DNA of 64,000 bases from assembly GCA_944472135.2 (NCBI GenBank), contig OX235270.1, forward strand, positions 135,671,632 to 135,735,631, given 5' to 3'. The translations under genes were made by a program, and so were the position numbers. Shown here piece by piece: positions 28,801-37,800 of the stretch. The DNA is from Trichobilharzia regenti. Its lineage: Eukaryota > Platyhelminthes > Trematoda > Strigeidida > Schistosomatidae. Numbering within the stretch: position 1 is the first letter of the stretch; each line of letters starts with the position of its first letter. A model generated the notes under the pieces. That model saw nothing but the letters and a program-made list of their open reading frames with translations, was not told where the DNA came from and ran no database searches.

Positions 28801-31800
28801 AAACCGTTATCCAAATGTATTAAACGTACTTTTCCTGCAGCTGACCTGCATCTAGTTTTTACCAGCCGAAATATGATCAGACAAAACGTCAAGGATAGAT
28901 TACCGCTTTTGTCCACATCTATGTGCATTTACTCTTTTACTTGCTCTTGTGGAGCTGTTTATATTGGACGTTGTAAGCGTAATCTCCGAAAACGTGTAGC
29001 TGAACACTATCCGGTTTGGTTAATGAAAGGCGAACGTAGAACTATGAAGTCGTCTATTTGTGATCACCTGTTAGAGTCTGAACAGAAACCTAAATTATGT
29101 GTTTAAAAACGTTTTGTCAAACCCCTTTCTTTATCTTGGTCATAGTAATGTTCTTTCTAGTTTTTATCTTATTTTACTACTTGAATTCATTTCACTTCAC
29201 TGCACATCTTCATTCTTATCGTAATCGTACTCTTAATATTTTTTTTTAATTTTTAGACATCGCTTGATATTTTTGTTTTAAAAATATTTTTGGTATCAAT
29301 TCACTTATAAAACAATCTTTAATAATTTTGTAATCCATTCACTTCAACTCTACCCCTTTTAACATTTTAATTGTCGTTATTTTTATCACTTATATATGTA
29401 TGTTGACTGAGCAATTATTTAGTGCCACTTAATAACCTTTTTCTGTAATATAAATACGACTGTACAGCTTGAAAATGAAGTTGTTGAAAAGAAATTTCTT
29501 CGCTGAACAAAAAAGCTGTGAATATGACATTTATACATAATAGGAACCTCGAGAAAATGATAATAACTATAATCAGCCAAAATGTATGCAATGTTTTGTG
29601 ACACGGTCATTTAAGAAAGCGATTCTTCAATTCCGCTCTCCTAGAAACAGCTTCTTTTACTCACTGAATAATTCTTTAATCACCCTGGATACCTCAGTTT
29701 TTCAATTCTAAAATTAATTTGAATGACTTAGCCTGCTTTAGCACTGTGAATAATCCTCTTCCTAACTCCGTTATCCTGAGGATTATAACTTCTGACCGAA
29801 AACCCGCTTACCAAAATCATCGAAAAGATTTGTAGCTGAGGTGGATATTTTGCTACTTCAAATATGCGTATTCACTGTTAATGAGACTATCTGTGGTAGC
29901 CTCGGATTATCAGACTATTATTACTGATTCATTTGACAATAAGTAAAGATGAAGTGAGGATCTAGGTCGCTGCATGATTCGAACCACAAGCAACTGGACT
30001 ATTCATCATCAAGTGATTACGTAAACAAATAGTGCTTGTTTCCCTTTTAATAGGCACAATAATCAGTCATTCTTTAAACAGTGATTATAATGCCTTTTTG
30101 TCTTTTTTCTGTAATCAATCACTGTGTCTTTATGTAAGTAACATGTCATTTAACATTTGTTCAATTTTCAATTTCTGTTTAACTGAACAGATTTGTTTTA
30201 ATTACTTTTCTTTCGCAAACATTATTCATATTTCTGGGGAGAAATGATGACAAAACAAGTTGTAGAAAGGTGTAATTAGTCATCCCCATAAGCAGCAGTA
30301 ACAAAGAAAGTTATTTAAACCAGAGGTCACAAAATACGACAAAACATATGTTCATCTTTTACTGTGAAAGAGATTTCTGTTTCATTTCCTTAAAATCTAC
30401 TAATCTCTGTCTGTGAGTGTCATTAAAAATAAACAAATAAATAAATAACTGGTGACTAATTCACTTGTTGATATGATTCATCACTTGGGAGAAATTACTA
30501 ACAAAGAAAGAGACTTGTTGTTGTGCTTAGACACCAGACATCTGTATCTCTAAGTGACGAAGGTAGGCTTTTTATTCTTCTCCGAAAATAAACACTGAGA
30601 TAATTATTTTTCAATGAATTCACTTATTATGTAAACTACTTGTAATTGGTATATTGAAGACAGTTTAGCCGTCTAATTATTGAGCATATTGTTTGAAGTT
30701 GACATGTCCCGGGATGAAATGTTGTCACTGAACTTAACAACACATCATTACTGAGCATTGTCGTTCACTGGGATTAGATATTCATTCTAGTAAGAGTCAG
30801 CTAGCAGAAAAATCTGGACACAGACTTTATGCCTCAGACCATTTAATCATCAAGATATATCTGAAAATTTGTAGAAACTAATGAATCATCCGAGATTCTA
30901 ACCTGCATCACATAATTTTGCAACTATACTTTCCTAAATATTTAAAGCAAAGAATAAAGTGCTTTAAATGAATTTTTGATCAATATTCAAAGCCGGTAAA
31001 TAGCTACAGAAAGATAGTAGATGGTAGTACTTAAAACTACGAAGATTTTAATTAAAATGTAAGAACGAAAAATGAATAAAACCAAAAAAATAAGTATAAA
31101 TATGAGTAACACTATAAGGACAACAGCTGAAAGAGTGTACATATTTCTTCTGATTGTGTGGCTGATATGTTAGCTATGTGAAAATATTTGATCTTGACTT
31201 ATTGTGAACAGTTTGACTAAACTTTGTGGAGATACACGACAGAAGGCATCACATTGTTTCTCTCTACATGATACTGGTAACAAACGAAATAGCTAAAAAG
31301 TAAGTCCCCTTAAAGATTTTAGTGGCTTGTAGCTGAACCTATTAGTTAGCTCCCACGTCATTGCGATTTCAGAAATACTCACTCTGTAATTGCCGACAAG
31401 TCATAGATATTGGTAGATAACTTGCTGCTGATTATTAGGTGCTCACTGAATACATTTCTAATTAGTGTCTTCATGGTAATGATAAGGTAAGTGGGAAATC
31501 TTCATTGATTTTCAATAGTTTGACATTTTGCAAATGAAATTAATAGCGCAAATCTAAGAATTTTAGTTCCATTCAGCTACTGAATTAGTGACAGATATGT
31601 GGTAGGTTGCTTTCTAAACTGTCATGTGTAGTTATCACTATAGATTTCACCAACAAAGGGTCATGTAAAAAGCAATATGTCTTCAGTCTTGACAGTTGAA
31701 TATGACAAGATATTTAGGTTAAACTTATTGTGTTGTTTTTTGCCTGTCAGATAATTTAAAAGCAAATCATGAAAAAATAATTCATTATAGATGGTTTTAT

Positions 31801-34800
31801 ATTCTCTAATGACACTTTTTTCAATGGACCATTTTCAATCTTGGCAAGAAAGAAATCTGCTAAAATTGGCCCCAACGGAGAACCCATGGCAATACCGTCG
31901 ATTTGCCTGTAGTAAAGGTTGTTAAATATGAAATGTACATTTATAGTACATCTTAAAAGCAACTCTTTCAGACTACTAACCGGTATTCCGATGTCGATTT
32001 GTTTTTCTAGTATTTGTTGGCATATGAATTCCACAGTCTCCATAAGTGGTACATTGGTAAACAGTGATGATACATCACTATCCTAGTAGATTTGTCAGGA
32101 GACACATGAATGCTAAGTGCAATAAAGAGAAACCGATAAGAGTTAAAAAGAAACAACTGTTCATCAAACTGCAATTTAATGGGGACGTGGCTAGTGAAGT
32201 CTTACATCAGAGATTATCGAGAGCGATAAAACGGACTTATACTGCCGCCACCCTCTGTTTGTCATTTTCCAGCCGGCCAATTTTGATTGCTCAAGTGAAA
32301 GATAAGCTACCTAGTTGTGCCACTTCTATGTGTATCTATAAATTTAGTTGCTCCTGTGGAGAGGGCTATATAGGGCGAACAACTAGACAGCTTAACAAAC
32401 GCATTAAAGAGCATCTTCCTTCATGGTTCGGAAAAGGTCAAATAAGATCCATACTAAGTTCTATTTTGGCTCATTTGATTGATAGTGGTCACCAAGTGGA
32501 CAAAAATAGTGCTTTCAAAGTTATTTACCGAATTCCATCAAGTCTTTCGAACGGAATCAGAACCCGTCTTTTACACTTAGCCGAAGCTATGGGAATTCGA
32601 GAGAACAATCCTAGTCTTTGTATACAAAAGAAATTTGTTTTACCTTTGTCTCTCCCTTGGTCTAGGTGAATTCTATTCAAAACCCTCCCACCCTTTCTTA
32701 TCATCCCTCTCCTTCGTACTTTTATGATATTTATTTAAACTCTGATTATCGTTCCATTTGATTTGACCTAATTTATTTATTTATTGAATTGTCTACATAT
32801 ATGCATATACTAACTTTGTTATTCTTATCACCTATATAAGCCTTATTAACAATATTTTGTTATTATTATAATCATCGCTATTAACTTTGTTCAAAACATT
32901 TATATTATTACTATTATTATTATGATTATTATTATTATTATGATTACGATTATTATTTGATCCACAAAATCACCGTCATTGGTTAAAATTTTATATATAT
33001 AAGTCTATGTAAATTAGAGTAAAGCCTGAAGAAGATCTAATTGAAAACAATATTGTTCGCTTATATGTCTTGTTCTAATATTATAAATGGGAATATTTAA
33101 AGATTTGAAACTATATTAGACATAAAACAATTATTTAGCTACTTGTAAAAGAAAACATGGCGGCCTGCTTAAATCACTGGGCTGCTGGAATTCTCAATCA
33201 CTTAAATGCAAAAACTCTTCTACACTTTTTATTGTTTTAATCATCTTATCATACCAAATGATAATTACTTGGAATCGCGAGCATATTTAATTAGCTTCAG
33301 ACTAAACGTTGTTCAGTTCTTTACGGAAATGAAGAAAAAGGGCACAGAAATGGTTCTCTCCTTATATTCAACAACACTACATCAGATTACTACTTTACAT
33401 ATAATTGCTGTAGGTAGAGGAAACGTATTGGAACTGAATACACTGAGAATGACTGTACTGCTTGTTTACATACCGTATGAAATAAACATTTCTCACCATT
33501 TAAGACGATTAGATTTTCGCTACATTTACGCCGAGTATAATCAATGGAATACACTTATCAGATTACAGTATAGTTTTCTTCATGAACTAAGTCATTGTCA
33601 TAGACTACAAGTGATCATATCTTCGATACTGAGAAAGATACTGAACAGGTATGGTAAAGTTTCATAAAATAATAAATAAATAATTAGAACAAGACATCTA
33701 AGCGAACAATATTGTTTTCAATTAGATCTTCATCAGGTTTTACTCTAATCTACATAGATTTATATATTAAAAAAATTTTAACCAATGACGGTGATTTTGT
33801 GGATCAAATAATAGTAATAGTAATAATGTGCTAAATGTTTTGAACGTCATTCATAACGATGATTATAAAGATAACAAAATATTGATAATAAGGTTTATGT
33901 AGGTGACGACAAGAATAACGAATGTAATAATATCAAATCGTAGCAGTTAAGTAATACTAAAGGTGAAGTGGATGGATAATCAGAGTTTAAATAAATATAA
34001 AAATACGAAGGAGATGGAAAATAAGAAAGGGTGGGAGGGTTTTGAATAGAATTCACCTAGGCCAAAGGAGAGACAAAGGTAGAACAAACTTCTTTTGTAT
34101 GCAAAGGCAAGGATTGTTCTCTCGAATTAATTCCCGTAGCTTCGGCTGTGTAAAAGGCGGATTCGAATTCCGTTCGAAATGCTCGATGGAATGCGATAGA
34201 TAACTTTGAAGGCACTAGTTTTGTCCACTTGGTGACCACTATCAATCAAATGAGCCAAAATAGAACTTCGTATGGATCTTATTTGACCTTTTCCGAACCA
34301 TGAAGGAAGATGCTCATTAATGCGTTTGTTAAGCTGTCTAGTTGTTCGCCCTATATAGCCCTCTCCACAGGAGCAACTAAATTTTTAGATACACATAGAA
34401 GTGGTACAACTAGGTAGCTTGTCTTTCACTTGAGCAATCATAAATGGCCGGCTGGAAAATGATTATCTGCCCACTTCACCTTTAGTATTACGTAACTGCT
34501 ACGATTTGACCTAATTTATCTGTTGAATTGTCTACATATACACATATTATTACATTCGTTATTCTTGTCGTCACCTACATAAACCTTGATATGATTACGA
34601 TTACCTTGATATGATTATGAGCAATAAATTGTGCTCGAAACGTCATCAGTAAACATTACTGTATAACACTGTGAGACTTTATCAAAACAAAATTTACCCA
34701 TAATGGAATTACACTCTACCACAGTGCACAAGTTTTATTCTTATATTAATGATACATATGGTCTTCCTACTAGGAAGCTTATCAACAAACTCACACGACT

Positions 34801-37800
34801 TAGTCAAACTGAAGCAAGATTTACAAATCATCGGATTTTTAACAGTCGATGTTTAAAAAGCCATATAATTCCAAAATATTTACGTCTACGTACTCCAATT
34901 ACTTCAAACAAAATAACATCAGCCGCAGAACATGTCAGTAAATTATGTCTAAGAGAAGAATTACATCGAGTTACTGTAAAACTAAATAATATACGAAATC
35001 AAATTGAAAAACTCAAACAAAAACTCAAATGTATGATCAATGACAAAGATTATATAATTGTTGTTGAAACATCCAACAAAGCTAGAGAATCCGCATTAAG
35101 AAAATCAAAAATCACGCAAATCAAAAAATTCAACAAACTAATAGAAGAAAAGAACACAACAAATGAAACAGATATGAATGCTGCATCCTCTATCGACAGA
35201 ACAAAGTGGGTGATCAACCTCTCATCAAGGGAACTAAACTCTAATGAGATAAAAGTACTTGAAAAAGGACTAAATTTTAACGTAACAGTTAATAAATTAA
35301 AACCAGAGGACGTCATTCCTAACATAGAAGCAGCACTAAACTCAATAGATAAGACTACAGCAGAAGAGGTTCGAGCACAATGTGCATTAACCCTAAAAAA
35401 TCAAAAGAAAACAAAATCAAACTTAACAAAATCGGAAAGGGAAGCTTTAATTAGTCTTAAACAGGATAAAAACATTGTCATCGCAAAAGCTGACAAAGGA
35501 AACGCCACCGTAGTATTGGATAAATCTGACTACATCAAAAAAGTTACTGAACATATTCAAATGGGTCCATATGAGGAAATTAAGAAGCCTGTAGATACAA
35601 TAATGAATAAGGTTAAGAAATCTACAGCGGAACTAATACGCAGAATGAAGCCATCCCTGGGTGAGTCTAAATGGTTTAATTTAATGCCTAAAACTAATAA
35701 TGCTAGTAGAATATATGGTACTATAAAAATACATAAGCCAGGTTACCCCATAAGACCAATAGTAGATTTTAGAAATACCCCCACGTATGAATTATCAAAA
35801 CACTTAGCTCTAATACTATGCCCCATTAGAAATCGTTCAAACTCTAGATTAACTAATTCATATGAGATGAAAAATAAAATAAATGACATTCAACTAGCGA
35901 ATGATGAAACAATGGTTAGTTTTGATATAACTAGTCTTTATACTAATATACCAGTTAATATGGCCTTAGAAGCAGTTAAAAAAGAATTAACTGCGGATCC
36001 GGAACTCAGTCATAGGACAAAGCTGTCCATTGAAGAAATTATTTTAGGAATTCAGTTATGCCTCACATCTACTATCTTTAAGTTCCAAGGCAAAATATAT
36101 AGACAAACAGAAGGTGTAGCAATGGGATCACCAATATCCCCTATCGTAGCAGACATATTTATGGACAGCTGGGAAAATAGTGCCCTCAATACATTTAACC
36201 CTACTCCGAAAATATGGTGGAGATATGTGGATGACACTTTCACAGTGCTAAAAACAGAACACATCTCTAGCTTCTTGACACATATAAACTCACAAGTTGA
36301 GGGAATAAAATTCACATTTGAATCAGAAAATGAACAAGGAGAATTAGCTATGTTAGATTGTAAGATAAAAAGAATAGAAGAAGGCAAACTACACACTAGT
36401 GTTTATAGAAAACCAACGCATTCTAATAGATATTTAGACTTTAATTCGTCTCATCCTTTAACTGTTAAGGCAGGCTTAGTTAAATGTTTAACAAACCGAG
36501 CAGTGGCACTAAGTAGCACAAAAAAAGATCTAAATGATGAATTAAAACAGATAGAAGAAGCGTTGGTGTTGAATAACTATCCTATAAAATTCATTAGGAA
36601 GATCACTAAAGGCCAAAAACAAAATAAAAATAATTGTGAAACTAGTAATAATAACATAAATAAGAAAGAATATAAGTCATCCACAGTTATACCATATAAA
36701 GAGGGGACATCTGAGACACTACGTAGGATTCTGAATAAAATAGGAATTAGGGTGGCATTTAAACCTACAAACTCACTCAGGGACAAGCTCTGTAGGTTAA
36801 AGGACCCAGTTGACCCAATTAGACAAAATAATATTATTTACAAAATACCATGCAATGACTGTGAGGTCAACTACATAGGTCAAACTAGTAGGTCAGGGGT
36901 AGTCAGATTGTCAGAGCATAAGAATTTAGCTAAGGTAAGAATGGTTGACCCCGAGAAGATAAGTAATTTAGAAAAAAGCTCAGCAATTGCAATGCATGCG
37001 CTAACACACAACCACACAATAGGGTGGGAGAGAGTTAAAATTCTAAAAAGTAATCTAGGTAGGTGGAGAGAGAGGTTGATTACTGAATCCTTGTTCATCG
37101 AGTCTACACCCAACACATGCAATAGGAATGACTCGTCACTCATACCTGAAATATGGAAAATACTATTACCAATCAAATCAAGTGAAAATCAAGAGAAAAA
37201 CAATGGAACTATATAAATGAATTTAGGAAGTCGTGTGATTACCTTGATATGATTATGAGCAATAAATTGTGCTCGAAACGTCATCAGTAAACATTACTGT
37301 ATAACACTGTGAGACTTTATCAAAACAAAATTTACCCATAATGGAATTACACTCTACCACAGTGCACAAGTTTTATTCTTATACTTATTATCAATATTTT
37401 GTTATCTTTATAATCATCGTTATGAATGACGTTCAAAACATTTAGCACATTTTTACTATTACTATTATTTGATCCACAAAATCACCGTCATTGGTTAAAA
37501 TTTTTTTAATATATAAATCTATGTAGATTAGAGTAAAACCTGATGAAGATCTAATTGAAAACAATATTGTTCGCTTAGATGTCTTGTTCTAATATTAAAA
37601 ATGGGAATATATAAAGATCTGAAATAAATAATTACCAAAGTTTGAGAACTGGCTAATACTAGATTCAATCATGACCATTTCAAAATAGCTTACTAGTATA
37701 CCAATTGAATAGCATCCGATTAACTGTGAATCATCAATGCAGCGTCCGTATTAAAATGCAGCATGTCAACGTATATCGAATGTTTCAACAGGAAATTCAA

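Larger units (their letters stand above)
28021..29514 (+). mobile_element. Fold-back Penelope-like element
   Basis: A PLE segment lies between inverted arms of about 220 bp (28021-28241 and 29293-29514). From 28239 it encodes the end of RT motif B (LADVFMASLENG), motif C (KRYIDDTFIVC), FHFLDVKLD, SIYRKPTFTGLY and, after breaks near 28660 and 28855, the GIY-YIG segment CIYSFTCSCGAVYIGRCKR. The reading frame stops at 29106. The left arm is an inverted copy of the element's own 3' untranslated end. The N-terminal half of the protein is missing, so the copy is not self-sufficient. Confidence 0.85.
34588..37384 (+). mobile_element. Full-length Penelope-like element, apparently recent
   Basis: It comprises two direct terminal repeats (34599-34745 and 37237-37383) that look identical base for base over 147 bp, and one open 837-codon frame. 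The element interrupts the 3' end of an older PLE. The inverted arm at about 33885-33895 shows the uninterrupted host sequence (AAACCTTATTATCAA). The joins suggest a target duplication of about 3 bp (CTT). A 12 bp partial repeat (GATATGATTACGATTACC) lies at the 5' edge. Confidence 0.9.

Noticed and set aside
33206..33667. A 153-codon plus-strand open frame
   Set aside because: It overlaps a dispersed repeat whose other copy does not keep the frame. No domain or splice context supports it.
35050..36396. Minus-strand open frames inside the intact PLE (35050-35325, 36052-36396)
   Set aside because: They are shadows of the 837-codon frame on the other strand and carry no family motif.
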